Shown piece by piece: positions 1-8,576 of a stretch of 64,000 bases of DNA; position 1 is the stretch's first letter; every line of letters begins with the position of its first letter. The stretch is taken from positions 2,090,501-2,154,500 of the forward strand of contig NZ_CP100604.1 in the NCBI RefSeq assembly GCF_031202265.1, written 5' to 3'. The DNA is from Bradyrhizobium sp. Ash2021 (GTDB lineage: Bacteria > Pseudomonadota > Alphaproteobacteria > Rhizobiales > Xanthobacteraceae). The position numbers and the translations under genes are program-made. Under the pieces are notes generated by a model. That model had not been told where the DNA came from. It searched no databases and saw only the letters and a list, made by a program, of their open reading frames with translations.

Positions 1-2
1 AT

Positions 3-230
3 TACGAGATCGATAAGGCCGATCACGACGCCGGCAAAAAAATCACGATCCCGATGCTGGCCCTGTGGGGCGACGCCGGCGTCGCCAGCGCCGCCGCCAC
101 GCCGCTCGACACCTGGAAGAACTGGGCGACCAACGTTTCGGGCGCGCCGGTGGATTCCGGACATTTTCTGACGGAGGAGAATCCGGAGGTGACGGCGAAA
201 TTGTTGAGGGAGTTTTTTACGGCGGCGTAA
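3..230 (+). CDS. Alpha/beta hydrolase (haloacetate dehalogenase-like), C-terminal fragment
   Basis: An open frame runs in from the window edge and stops at 230, giving about 75 C-terminal residues. The segment reads IPMLALWGD followed about 35 residues later by SGHFLTEENP. This is the usual end of an alpha/beta hydrolase: the strand carrying the acid region, then the catalytic His in a GHF context. Haloacetate dehalogenases and epoxide-hydrolase-like enzymes end this way, and the substrate cannot be told from this piece. The start and the nucleophile lie outside the window. Confidence 0.7.
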   Translation, partial: YEIDKADHDAGKKITIPMLALWGDAGVASAAATPLDTWKNWATNVSGAPVDSGHFLTEENPEVTAKLLREFFTAA

Positions 231-237
231 TTTTCCC

Positions 238-356
238 GTCATTGCGAGGAGCGAAGCGACGAAGCAATCCATCTATGCGGTATGCCGCGAGATGGATTGC
301 TTCGCGGAGCCTGTCATCGGGCGCGCGTTCGCGCGACCCGGTGGCTCGCAATGACG
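238..356. repeat. Palindromic intergenic repeat, family B copy 1
   Basis: The element begins CGTCATTGCGAGGAGCG and ends CTCGCAATGACG, with an inner arm pair AAGCAATCCATC / GATGGATTGCTT. A second copy lies at 60426-60511. It sits just after the hydrolase stop and before the converging tadA gene, so it may also act as a bidirectional transcription stop. Confidence 0.8.
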
Positions 357-371
357 GCTGAAAAGCGCGGC

Positions 372-818
372 CTACCTTCTCACCTTGAAAAACTCCTTGA
401 GCAGCGACGCCGCCTCGGTCTCGCCGACCGCGGAGTAGACCTCGGGGACATGATGACAGGTGGGGGAGGCAAAGAACCGCACGCCGGAATCGACCGCGCC
501 GCCCTTGGGATCGGCCGCCCCGTAATACAGCCGCCGGATCCGCGCGAACGAGATCGCGGCCGCGCACATCGTGCACGGCTCCAGCGTGACATAGAGGTCG
601 CAATCGACCAGCCGCTCGGTGCCGATGGCCTCGGCCGCCTGCCGGATTGCCAGAATCTCGGCATGGGCGGTCGGATCGCGGTCGGTCAGGGTCCGGTTGC
701 CGGCGGTGGCGATGACGTCGTAACCCCTGACAATCACGCATCCGATCGGAACTTCACCCGCTTTTCCGGTGTTTTCGGCGGTTTTCAGGGCCAAATCCAT
801 GAAAGAAGGGGCGGTCAT
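372..818 (-). CDS. tadA: tRNA-specific adenosine deaminase TadA
   Basis: This 148-residue deaminase converts the wobble adenosine A34 of tRNA-Arg(ACG) to inosine in the cytoplasm. The zinc and catalytic signature is complete: HAE at 52-54 supplies the ligand His and the proton-shuttle Glu, and PCTMC at 81-85 supplies the two Cys ligands. Length is normal for TadA. The chosen start (MTAPSF) has a GAGG four bases upstream; an in-frame ATG four codons earlier is also possible. The gene converges on the hydrolase and is divergent from the pseudouridine synthase gene. Confidence 0.93.
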   Translation of the reverse strand: MTAPSFMDLALKTAENTGKAGEVPIGCVIVRGYDVIATAGNRTLTDRDPTAHAEILAIRQAAEAIGTERLVDCDLYVTLEPCTMCAAAISFARIRRLYYGAADPKGGAVDSGVRFFASPTCHHVPEVYSAVGETEAASLLKEFFKVRR

Positions 819-983
819 GCCTCGTATCATCGGAAGAAACCTGCTATGAGGTGCGCCTTCAGCAAAAGTGGATACCGGTTTTGCGTGAGAATGCGCCTTG
901 AGCCAAGTGCGCGCGCGTTATCGCTATGACAGCCCATCCACGTCAGCCTGATCGCCATTTCATTCGTTTACGAGAGACCATTC

Positions 984-3104
984 ATGCCCCGCGATGATGA
1001 TAAAAACAACGATTCCCGCGGCCGGCGTGACCGCCCGTCCGGCGGCAAGGGCCGTTCCGGCGCCGCGCGCGGACCGGAGAAGAAATTCGCCAAGCGCGGC
1101 TTTGCCGGCAAAAGCGACGGCGCCAAATCCTTCGGCAAGAAGCCTTATGCCGGCGGCGGCAAGCCTTACGCCGGCAATCGCGACGATCGTCCGCCGCGCC
1201 GCGATTATGGCGACGCGCCGCGGCCGCCGCGCTTCAATCGCGACGACCGTCCCGCCGGCGATCGTCCCGATCGTGGGCCGCGCAAGGAATTTCGGCCGCG
1301 CGAAGACCGTGGCGGCGACAAGCGCCCGTACACGCCGCGCGGCGATCGTCCGAACTTCAATCGCGACGACCGCGCGCCGCGCCGGGATCGCGACGATGCC
1401 CGTCCGGCCGCGCGATCATCCGACCGGAAATTCGGCGATAAAAAGCCTTACACGCCGCGCGACCGCGATGGCGAAAAGCGGCCCTATACCCCGCGCGGCG
1501 AAGGTTTTCGCAAGGACGGCGACCGGCCGCGCGGCGATCGCCCGTACAGCCCGCGGCCCTCGCGTGATGGCGATCGCCCCGACCGCAAGTTTGGCGGCGA
1601 CAAGAAATTCTCCCGTGGCGCGCCGGACCGTGGTCCGCGCAAGGATTTTGGCAGCCGCCCGGACGGTGGCCGGAATCGCGACGCGGGAGATCGCGGCGAT
1701 TCCAAGCCGTGGCAAAAGCGCGATGATCGTGGCGAACGCGATTCCCGCCCGCCGCGTGACGGTGCGCGGAATTTCGACAAGCCGCGTTTTGACAAACCTC
1801 GCTACGACAAGCCGCGCGACGATCGCCCGTCCGGAGACCGCCCGTTTCGTGAGCGTCCGAAATTCGACCGTCCCCGCGAGGACCGTCCCCGCGAGGACCG
1901 TCCCAAATTCGACCGCCCGCGTCAGCGCCCGGAAGGCCGCACCGACTGGCAGGAACATCCGCGCAGCGAGGCCGGTGAGGATCGGCCGCGCCGCGAGAAC
2001 GAGGACGACAGCAGGATTTTTGCAAAACGTCCGGCGTTCGGCGGCCGTGGCGCCTATCGCGAGCGCACGACTGAATTCGAAAAGCGCGGGCCGCGGCCGC
2101 CGAAGGAAAAGAAATCCGGCGAGCGCATCGCAAAAGTGGTCTCGCGCGCTGGCCTGGCCTCGCGCCGTGACGCCGAGGAATGGATCACGCAGGGCCGCGT
2201 CACCGTCAACGGCCGCGTCATCAATTCGCCGGCGCTCGACGTTACCGCCAACGACGTCATCACCGTCGACGGCAAGCCGTTGCCGCCGCGCGAGCGCACG
2301 CGGCTGTGGATGTTTCACAAGCCGCGCGGCCTGATGACCACGCACGCCGATCCGGAAGGGCGGCCGACGGTGTTCGACAATCTGCCGGAAGGCCTGCCGC
2401 GGCTGATCTCGATCGGCCGGCTCGATTTCAACACCGAGGGCCTGCTGCTGCTGACCAACGACGGCGGGCTGGCGCGTGCGCTCGAACTGCCCGACACCGG
2501 CTGGCTGCGGCGCTATCGCGTCCGCGCTCATGGCGAGGTCACCCAGGCGCAGCTCGACGAGTTGAAGAAGGGCGTCGAGGTCGATGGCGTCAAATATGGC
2601 TCGATCGATGCGACCCTGGAGCGCGACCAGGGCGCCAATGTCTGGCTGGTGTTTGCGATCCGCGAAGGCAAGAACCGCGAAGTCCGCAACGTGATGGCGC
2701 ATCTCGGCCTCGAGGTGAACCGGCTGATCCGGGTGTCTTACGGCCCGTTCCAACTCGGCGAACTTGCCGAGGGCCAGGTCGAGGAGGTCAAGACCCGGGT
2801 GCTGCGCGAGCAGCTCGGCGAAAAGATCGCAGCCCTTGCGGGCGCCGATTTCAACCGGCCGATGCCCGGCCAGGCCAATGACGAGCCCGCCGATGATGCG
2901 GCCCCGCGCGGCAAAAAACCGTTCAAGCCTTTGGGCAAGAGCGCGCTGATCGCCGACCGCAAGGGCCGCCGCGTGCTGGTACAACGCACCGGCAGCGACG
3001 AAGCCCGTGCCCGCAACGAGGAAGAGGCCAATGGCTACGGCCCGCCGCGCCGCCCCCAGCGCGGCTATCACGGCAAGCGCGATTTGAAGCCGCGGGACGA
3101 GTAG
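984..3104 (+). CDS. rluB: 23S rRNA pseudouridine synthase RluB-type with long disordered N-terminus
   Basis: The C-terminal part is an RsuA/RluB-family pseudouridine synthase. An S4 RNA-binding domain begins near residue 380 (ERIAKVVSRAGLASRRDAE), and the catalytic Asp is in GRLDFNTEGLLLLTNDG near residue 480. The family modifies a uridine in the helix 88-92 region of 23S rRNA (RluB, U2605) or 16S rRNA (RsuA); the match is better to RluB. The unusual part is about 375 N-terminal residues made almost only of Arg, Asp, Gly, Pro and Lys with repeats such as DDRP, RPYTPRG and FDKPR. A further basic tail follows the catalytic domain. E. coli RluB is about 290 residues, so this protein is more than twice the usual size. 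Expansions of this kind are known in alphaproteobacteria. Confidence 0.88.
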   Translation: MPRDDDKNNDSRGRRDRPSGGKGRSGAARGPEKKFAKRGFAGKSDGAKSFGKKPYAGGGKPYAGNRDDRPPRRDYGDAPRPPRFNRDDRPAGDRPDRGPRKEFRPREDRGGDKRPYTPRGDRPNFNRDDRAPRRDRDDARPAARSSDRKFGDKKPYTPRDRDGEKRPYTPRGEGFRKDGDRPRGDRPYSPRPSRDGDRPDRKFGGDKKFSRGAPDRGPRKDFGSRPDGGRNRDAGDRGDSKPWQKRDDRGERDSRPPRDGARNFDKPRFDKPRYDKPRDDRPSGDRPFRERPKFDRPREDRPREDRPKFDRPRQRPEGRTDWQEHPRSEAGEDRPRRENEDDSRIFAKRPAFGGRGAYRERTTEFEKRGPRPPKEKKSGERIAKVVSRAGLASRRDAEEWITQGRVTVNGRVINSPALDVTANDVITVDGKPLPPRERTRLWMFHKPRGLMTTHADPEGRPTVFDNLPEGLPRLISIGRLDFNTEGLLLLTNDGGLARALELPDTGWLRRYRVRAHGEVTQAQLDELKKGVEVDGVKYGSIDATLERDQGANVWLVFAIREGKNREVRNVMAHLGLEVNRLIRVSYGPFQLGELAEGQVEEVKTRVLREQLGEKIAALAGADFNRPMPGQANDEPADDAAPRGKKPFKPLGKSALIADRKGRRVLVQRTGSDEARARNEEEANGYGPPRRPQRGYHGKRDLKPRDE
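1866..1895 (+). repeat. 15-bp tandem duplication inside rluB
   Basis: The unit GACCGTCCCCGCGAG occurs twice head to tail and a third, partial unit follows. It adds copies of the five-residue unit DRPRE to the disordered N-terminus without breaking the frame. This shows how the extension grows by in-frame slippage. Confidence 0.8.
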
Positions 3105-3154
3105 AGCCGTTTTCGATGCGCTTGCGATCGGAGCTTGCAGCGAGTTCAGTTTCA

Positions 3155-3262
3155 CCTCTCCCATCGGGAGAGGTCGGATTGCGAAGCAATCCGGGTGAGG
3201 GGTTACGATCTATCGATAGACCGTACCCCCTCACCCCAACCCTCTCCCTATGGGAGAGGGGG
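3155..3262. repeat. Palindromic intergenic repeat, family A copy 1
   Basis: The element starts with CCTCTCCC...GGGAGAGG, contains GTGAGGGG and a central ATCTATCGATAGA, and ends with a mirrored CCTCTCCC...GGGAGAGGG. Related copies are at 22952-23089, 52959-53078 and 54486-54605. It fills the rluB-rsmD gap, and its right arm ends about 35 bases before the rsmD start. Confidence 0.85.
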
Positions 3263-3297
3263 CGCACCTCCCGCCCCGAACCGTCGAGTGCACGTTA

Positions 3298-3855
3298 ATG
3301 CGCGTCGTCGGTGGACGATTGAAGGGCCGTAATCTCGCGTCGCCATCCTCGCGCGATATCCGGCCGACCGCGGACCGCTTGCGCGAGTCGGTCTTCAATA
3401 TTCTGATCCACGCCTATGACAACCCGATCGAGGACGCGCGCGTGCTCGACCTGTTCGCCGGCACCGGCGCGCTCGGCATCGAGGCGGTGTCGCGCGGCGC
3501 CAAATTCACGTTGTTCGTCGACAATGGCGCCGAGGCGAGAGCGCTGTTGCGCAACAATGTCGAGGCGCTGGGCTTGGGCGGCGTCACAAAAGTCTATCGC
3601 CGCGATGCCACCGATCTCGGCCCGGCGCATCCGGTCGAGCCGTTCTCGCTGGTGTTCTTGGACCCGCCCTACGCCAAGGGCCTGGCAGACAAGGCGCTGA
3701 TCTCGCTGCGCGATGGCGGCTGGCTGACGCCGGGCGCGCTGCTCGTGGTCGAGGAAGCGAAGGCGGCGGCATTCGCCGCGCCCCAGGGTTTCGAGGAGCT
3801 GGAGCGGCGGGCCTATGACGATACGGAGTTCGTGTTTTTGAAAAGCCAACCCTAA
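3298..3855 (+). CDS. rsmD: 16S rRNA (guanine(966)-N2)-methyltransferase RsmD
   Basis: A 185-residue SAM-dependent methyltransferase that methylates G966 of 16S rRNA in the assembled 30S particle. The start MRVVGGRLKGR is the family's normal N-terminus and is followed by RPTADRLRESVFNIL. The SAM-binding loop is LDLFAGTGALGIEA, and the catalytic motif is DPPYAKG (the family has [DN]PPY). It follows rluB on the same strand with a repeat between them, so the two rRNA-modification genes may be co-transcribed. Confidence 0.93.
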   Translation: MRVVGGRLKGRNLASPSSRDIRPTADRLRESVFNILIHAYDNPIEDARVLDLFAGTGALGIEAVSRGAKFTLFVDNGAEARALLRNNVEALGLGGVTKVYRRDATDLGPAHPVEPFSLVFLDPPYAKGLADKALISLRDGGWLTPGALLVVEEAKAAAFAAPQGFEELERRAYDDTEFVFLKSQP

Positions 3856-3857
3856 CT

Positions 3858-3960
3858 CGTCATGCCCCGCGAAGGCGGGGCATCCAGTATTCCAGAGAGC
3901 TCGATGTTATCTCGACCGCCGCGGCGTACTGGATCGTCCGGTCAAGCCGGACGATGACAG
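3858..3960. repeat. Palindromic repeat between rsmD and mutL
   Basis: The left arm is CGTCATGCCCCGCGAAGGCGGGGCAT, shown here in part, and the right arm ends CGGTCAAGCCGGACGATGAC. It lies between the two converging genes rsmD and mutL. The ends resemble the other GTCAT...ATGAC elements of the window but the interior is different. Confidence 0.6.
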
Positions 3961-3969
3961 CGGAGGTCA

Positions 3970-5781
3970 TCACCTTCGCCCGAACAATTTCTCGATATCC
4001 GACAGCTTCAGTTCCACATAGGTCGGACGGCCGTGGTTGCACTGGCCGGAATTCGGCGTGTCTTCCATTTCGCGGAGCAGCGCGTTCATCTCTTCCGGCT
4101 TGAGGCGGCGGCCGGCGCGCACCGAGCCGTGGCAGGCCATGGTGGCGGCGACATGCATCAGCCGGCGCTCCAGCGGCAGCGCCTCGTCCCATTCCGCCAT
4201 ATGCTCGGCGAGGTCGCGCAGCAGGCCGCTCGCATTGGCCTTGCCGAGCAGCGACGGCGTCTCGCGCACTGCGACAGCACCAGGGCCGAAGGATTCGATC
4301 GCGAGCCCGAAGGAGCAGAGTTCCTCGGCCCGGTCCAGCAGCTTCTCCACCGTCGCCTCGTCGAGCTCGACGATCTCCGGTATCAGCAGGATCTGCCGCT
4401 GCACGCCGTTCTTCGAAAGCGATGCCTTCAGCCGCTCATAGACGATGCGCTCATGGGCGGCGTGCTGGTCCACCACGATCAAGCCGTCGCGGGTCTGCGA
4501 CACGATGTAGGTCTCGTGGATCTGCGTTCGCGCCGCACCCAGCGGGCGGTCGAGCAGGTCGGCGGCGGGTTGCTCCTGGAAGCGAACATCGGCGGTCGGC
4601 GTGCCGACGTCGAATGCGGCCTGGCCCGGCTCGGCAAAGGCGGTTGCCGCCGAGGCGTCGAAACCAGGCATCGGCCTCACCGGATAGGCCGGCGAGCGCT
4701 GCCAGTCCCAATTGGCCGGGCGTGGCGTCAGCGACGGACGGAACGCGGAGATCGCAGCACCATCGGTATTGGCAGCGGTGCGCCTGCCTTCGCGAGCAAG
4801 CCCGTCCTTCAGCGCGTGCACGATCAGCGCGCGCACCAGCCCGGCGTTGCGGAACCGGACCTCGGTCTTGGCCGGATGCACATTGGCATCGACTTCCTGC
4901 GGCGGCAGCGTCACGAACAGCGCCACCACGGGATGGCGGTCGCGCGGCAGGTAATCGGAATAGGCCGCGCGCACCGCGCCGAGAATGAGCTTGTCGCGCA
5001 CCGGGCGGCCGTTGACGAACAGATACTGGCCGAGCGCGTTGGCGCGCGTGAGCGAGGGCGCGGCGGCAAAGCCTTCGACCACGACGCCTTCGCGCTCGCT
5101 GCGCACTTCGATTGCGCTGGAACGAAAGTCACTTCCCAGGATATCGCCGAGCCGCGTCAGCCGGCCCGCGGCGCCGGGCAGGGCGGCGGCCCAGGTCACC
5201 GGCGCGCGCTCCTCGCCGGCCAGCGTGAAGGCGATGTCGGGCCGCGCCATGGCGAGGCGCCGCACTACTTCGCGGATCGCTTCGGCCTCGGTGCGGTCGG
5301 TCTTGAGGAATTTCAGCCGCGCCGGCGTCGCATAAAAGAGATCGCTGACTTCGACGCGGGTGCCCTGGCCAAGGGCTGCCGGCATGATCTGCGATTTCGC
5401 GCCGCCTTCGACCGACAGCGACCAGGCATGGGGTTCACTGGCGTGGCGCGTGGTGATGCCGAGTTTGGCGACGGCGCCGATCGAGGGCAGGGCCTCGCCG
5501 CGGAACCCGAGCGTGCGGATCCGCAACAGATCCTCGTCATCGAGTTTGGAGGTGGCGTGGCGATCGACCGCCAGCGCCAGATCGGCATGGGTCATGCCGC
5601 CGCCGTCATCGGTGATGCCGATCCGCCGCCGGCCGCCGCCATCGGTGAAAATGTCGATCCGGCTGGCGCCGGCGTCGATGGCGTTTTCAACCAGTTCCTT
5701 GACCACGCTCGCAGGACGTTCGACCACCTCGCCGGCGGCGATGCGGTTGACGACCTGTTCGGGGAGCTGGCGGACGGGCAT
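3970..5781 (-). CDS. mutL: DNA mismatch repair protein MutL (endonuclease-type)
   Basis: A 603-residue MutL that couples MutS mismatch recognition to strand removal. The N-terminal GHKL ATPase is intact: IAAGEVVERPASVVKELVEN (motif I), DDGGGM, TLGFRGEAL and GTRVEVSDLFY. VHPAKTEVRF closes the second N-terminal domain. The C-terminal domain carries the metal-dependent nicking signature DQHAAHERIVYE (DQHA-x2-E-x4-E), followed by ACHGSVRAG and CNHGRPT. This marks a MutL that nicks DNA itself, as expected in a lineage without MutH. The linker is rich in Pro and Ala. It converges on rsmD. Confidence 0.95.
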   Translation of the reverse strand: MPVRQLPEQVVNRIAAGEVVERPASVVKELVENAIDAGASRIDIFTDGGGRRRIGITDDGGGMTHADLALAVDRHATSKLDDEDLLRIRTLGFRGEALPSIGAVAKLGITTRHASEPHAWSLSVEGGAKSQIMPAALGQGTRVEVSDLFYATPARLKFLKTDRTEAEAIREVVRRLAMARPDIAFTLAGEERAPVTWAAALPGAAGRLTRLGDILGSDFRSSAIEVRSEREGVVVEGFAAAPSLTRANALGQYLFVNGRPVRDKLILGAVRAAYSDYLPRDRHPVVALFVTLPPQEVDANVHPAKTEVRFRNAGLVRALIVHALKDGLAREGRRTAANTDGAAISAFRPSLTPRPANWDWQRSPAYPVRPMPGFDASAATAFAEPGQAAFDVGTPTADVRFQEQPAADLLDRPLGAARTQIHETYIVSQTRDGLIVVDQHAAHERIVYERLKASLSKNGVQRQILLIPEIVELDEATVEKLLDRAEELCSFGLAIESFGPGAVAVRETPSLLGKANASGLLRDLAEHMAEWDEALPLERRLMHVAATMACHGSVRAGRRLKPEEMNALLREMEDTPNSGQCNHGRPTYVELKLSDIEKLFGRR

Positions 5782-6005
5782 GGGGTCTCGGTCACGATTC
5801 GAGGCGTGGTGCGTATTCTAGGCGGGTATGACGGCAAATGCATGGGCGGCAGGCGGAATTCGTTCCCCGCTGGGGATGAAGGCGAACTATCGCCTTGAAG
5901 ATGCTGATGTTCGACATTGATTTAAGGTGCTCCCTGCCCGGGATTGTGAGGTCGCGGGCACGGGTATATCGTTTAGAAAAATTATAATCCGACGGGAGGA
6001 ACGCC

Positions 6006-6323
6006 ATGTGCCATCTGTTCGCGCACCAGCCTCAGCGGGACTATGAATCGCAGACCCGATCGCTGCGGATCGGCGGCCATTGCACCTCGATCCGGCTGGA
6101 AATGTCGTTCTGGGACACGCTGGAGGAAATCGCCGCGAAGGAGGGCATGAGCCTCGCAAAATTCCTCACCACGCTGCACAACGAAGTCCTCGACCACCAT
6201 GGCGAGGTCAATAATTTCGCGTCGCTGCTGCGCTGCTCATGCCTGATCTATCGCTCCAAAAACGCCGTCGCCGTCCCGGAATTTCACCGCAATGAAGCGG
6301 CCATTCTCGACGCCGCCGAATAG
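6006..6323 (+). CDS. Ribbon-helix-helix domain protein
   Basis: A 105-residue protein with a central segment reading RSLRIGGHCTSIRLEM, then WDTLEEIAAKEGMSLAKFLTTL. This fits the ribbon-helix-helix fold of small DNA-binding proteins (an RHH_4-like, alphaproteobacterial group). The short first strand would contact DNA and the helices dimerise. A GGGAGGA ribosome-binding site lies 4 bases before the ATG. A perfect TATAAT at 5983-5988 would place transcription start only about 10 bases before the ATG; no good -35 is visible. Target and role are unknown. Confidence 0.7.
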   Translation: MCHLFAHQPQRDYESQTRSLRIGGHCTSIRLEMSFWDTLEEIAAKEGMSLAKFLTTLHNEVLDHHGEVNNFASLLRCSCLIYRSKNAVAVPEFHRNEAAILDAAE

Positions 6324-6344
6324 AATTTGCTCACGTCCAAAAGG

Positions 6345-6378
6345 AAGCGGCCCTGTCCCGTTCCGGACAGAGCCGCTT
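6345..6378. terminator. Bidirectional hairpin terminator
   Basis: The arms AAGCGGC (6345-6351) and GCCGCTT (72-78 of the same hundred) continue into CTGTCC / GGACAG with one mismatch and a 6-base loop. T or A runs flank both sides weakly. It separates the converging RHH and GMC oxidoreductase genes. Confidence 0.7.
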
Positions 6379-6392
6379 TGGTTTGAGCGAAC

Positions 6393-7961
6393 CTAGATCT
6401 CCTTGCGCTGCATCGCGCCGGCGATGTGGTCCGCCTGGCGGATCGCGAGTGACACGATCGTCAGCGTCGGGTTGCAGGCGGCACCGCTGGTGAACTGGCT
6501 GCCGTCAGACACGAACAGGTTCTTGACGTCGTGGGTCTGGCCGAACTTGTTCACCACGCCGTCCTTCGGTTTCTCGCTCATCCGGTTGGTGCCCATGTTG
6601 TGGGTGCTGGGATAGGGCGGCGTCGGATAGGTCACGGTGGCGCCGACGGCCTCGTAGACGGCGGAGCCGTGCTTGTAGGCGTGATCGCGCATCGCGAGGT
6701 CGTTGGGGTGGTCGTCGAAATGCACGCTCGCGACCGGCATGCCGAACTTGTCCTTCGCCTTCGGGTCGAGCGTGATGCGGTTGGTTTCCTGCGGCATGTC
6801 CTCGCCGACCAGCCACATGCCCGCCATCCGCGGATAGGCTTCCATCGCGCTCGAGAACGATCGTCCCCACGCGCCCGGATTGAGGAACGCGGCCATGAAG
6901 GGTAGGCCGAGCGACAGCGTCTCCATCTCATAGCCGCCGACAAAGCCGCGTTTGGGGTCGTTCGTCGCCTCATCGCTGATGATGCCGGCCATGGTGGTGC
7001 CGCGATACATATGGACCGATTTTTCGAACACGGCATACACGCTGCCGGTCATGTGCCGCATGTAGTTGCGGCCGACCTGACCGGAGGAATTGGCAAGGCC
7101 GTCCGGGAACAGGGTCGAAGCGCTGTTGAGCAACAGGCGCGGGCTCTCGATCGAGTTGCCGGCAACCGCCACCACGCGCGCCTTCTGGCGCTGCATGGCG
7201 CCGGACCCGTCGGCATAAACCACACCGGTCACCTTGCCGGACGCATCATGCTCGATCTTGATCGCCATGCTGTTGGGGCGCACTTCGAGATTCCCGGTGG
7301 CTTCGCCCTTGGGAATTTCGGTGTAGAGCGTCGACCATTTCGCACCGGATTTGCAACCCTGGAAGCAGAAGCCGATCTGCTGGCAGGACCCGCGGCCGTC
7401 GCGCGGTTCGCTGTTGATCGCCATGCGGCCGGTATGGACTTGCTTGTAACCGAGCTTCCTGGCGCCGGCTTCCATCACCTTGAAATTATTGTTGCCGGGC
7501 AGGCCGGGAATGCCGTTGGTGCGGGTGACGCCCATCTTGTCTTCGGCCTTGGCGTACCACGGCTCCATTTCGGCGAGCGTGATCGGCCAGTCCAGCAGAT
7601 TGGCGCCGGGCATGCCGCCATAGGTCGTCTTGATCTTGAATTCGTGTTCGTCGAAGCGCAGCGACGCGCCAGCCCAATGGGTGGTCGAGCCGCCGACCGC
7701 CTTGACGATCCAGGCCGGAACGTTGGGGAAGTCCTTGGCCACGCGCCAGCTCCCCGATGTGGTGCGCATGTCGGACCAGGCGAGCTGGCTAAAACTCTCC
7801 CATTCGTCGTTGACGAAGTCCTGGTTCTCGATGCGCGCGCCGGCTTCAAGGATCACGACCTTGACGCCCTTTTGCGCGAGCTCATTGCCCAACGTACCGC
7901 CGCCCGCGCCCGAGCCCACGATCACGACCACGCCGCTGTCATTCAGATCGAATTTTGCCAT
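6393..7961 (-). CDS. GMC-family FAD oxidoreductase (gluconate/sugar dehydrogenase large-subunit type)
   Basis: A 522-residue flavoprotein. The N-terminal dinucleotide-binding motif is VVVIVGSGAGGGTLGNELA followed by a strand ending VVILEAG. The C-terminal GMC signature is present as STHNMGTNRMS (catalytic His) and CNPTLTI (second catalytic position). Flavoproteins of this branch oxidise sugars or polyols such as gluconate, fructose or sorbitol and pass electrons to a cytochrome c. There is no signal peptide. The gene lies 33 bases after a Tat-exported subunit-3 gene, so co-export in a complex is likely. The start has AGGA upstream. Substrate cannot be read from the sequence. Confidence 0.85.
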   Translation of the reverse strand: MAKFDLNDSGVVVIVGSGAGGGTLGNELAQKGVKVVILEAGARIENQDFVNDEWESFSQLAWSDMRTTSGSWRVAKDFPNVPAWIVKAVGGSTTHWAGASLRFDEHEFKIKTTYGGMPGANLLDWPITLAEMEPWYAKAEDKMGVTRTNGIPGLPGNNNFKVMEAGARKLGYKQVHTGRMAINSEPRDGRGSCQQIGFCFQGCKSGAKWSTLYTEIPKGEATGNLEVRPNSMAIKIEHDASGKVTGVVYADGSGAMQRQKARVVAVAGNSIESPRLLLNSASTLFPDGLANSSGQVGRNYMRHMTGSVYAVFEKSVHMYRGTTMAGIISDEATNDPKRGFVGGYEMETLSLGLPFMAAFLNPGAWGRSFSSAMEAYPRMAGMWLVGEDMPQETNRITLDPKAKDKFGMPVASVHFDDHPNDLAMRDHAYKHGSAVYEAVGATVTYPTPPYPSTHNMGTNRMSEKPKDGVVNKFGQTHDVKNLFVSDGSQFTSGAACNPTLTIVSLAIRQADHIAGAMQRKEI

Positions 7962-7994
7962 TTTTTTTCCTCCTCACCATCAGTTGCGCGGGGT

Positions 7995-8543
7995 TCAAGC
8001 CTTCGGCAGCCAGTCGATATCGGCGAAGCCGCGATTGATGTAGCCGCCATGTTCGGCCGACGAGCCCTCGTAACCGAACTTCGGCCAAACCTCTTTCTGG
8101 TTGTAGAGGGAGACGACGAGGTCGCCGCGGATCTGCTGGAAGAAGGCGGTCTGCTCGATGCGCTGCAGCAGCGCCACGCGATCGGCTTCCCATTGCACCC
8201 CGGTATAGGGAACCTTGTGACGGTCGTTGGCCTCCTGATCGAGCCGCGCCACGCCGTCGTTGATCAACGACTTCACCGCGGGATCTTTCGCCGCCTTGCC
8301 GTCCCACGGCTTGACCGCGGTGATGTAGTAGCTGTCGCCGAGGAAGTCGTGCGGATAGATATCGCGCGCCATCTTCAACAGCGTCTTCAGCGTCGCCGGC
8401 GTGAGCGCGGTCGCATCGTCCGCCCAGGCGTCGGTGATCCCCAGGCCCGCGCTTGTTGCGATAGCAACTGCCGGCACTGTCGTGGCTGCGCCTTGGAGAA
8501 AGACGCGGCGATTATATTTGCTTCGACGATCGACTTCTCTCAT
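7995..8543 (-). CDS. Gluconate 2-dehydrogenase subunit 3 family protein, Tat-exported
   Basis: A 182-residue small subunit. The N-terminus MREVDRRSKYNRRVFLQGA and the following hydrophobic stretch form a twin-arginine signal (RRVFLQG) ending near ADA. The mature part resembles the gluconate 2-dehydrogenase subunit 3 family, which accompanies GMC flavoproteins and helps export them. The start at 8543 is chosen because GGAGGA sits 7 bases upstream; an ATG 11 codons earlier lacks such a site. It lies between the glyoxalase-like gene and the GMC gene in one operon. Confidence 0.82.
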   Translation of the reverse strand: MREVDRRSKYNRRVFLQGAATTVPAVAIATSAGLGITDAWADDATALTPATLKTLLKMARDIYPHDFLGDSYYITAVKPWDGKAAKDPAVKSLINDGVARLDQEANDRHKVPYTGVQWEADRVALLQRIEQTAFFQQIRGDLVVSLYNQKEVWPKFGYEGSSAEHGGYINRGFADIDWLPKA

Positions 8544-8576
8544 GGGTGTCCTCCGTTGAATGCTTGTTGATTTCAA

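Noticed and set aside
1416..3164. 582-codon open frame on the minus strand over rluB
   Set aside because: It mirrors the high-GC codon pattern of rluB, has no family match, and rluB has clear S4 and catalytic motifs.
4033..5898. 621-codon open frame antisense to mutL
   Set aside because: Shadow frame; mutL is complete with ATPase and endonuclease motifs.
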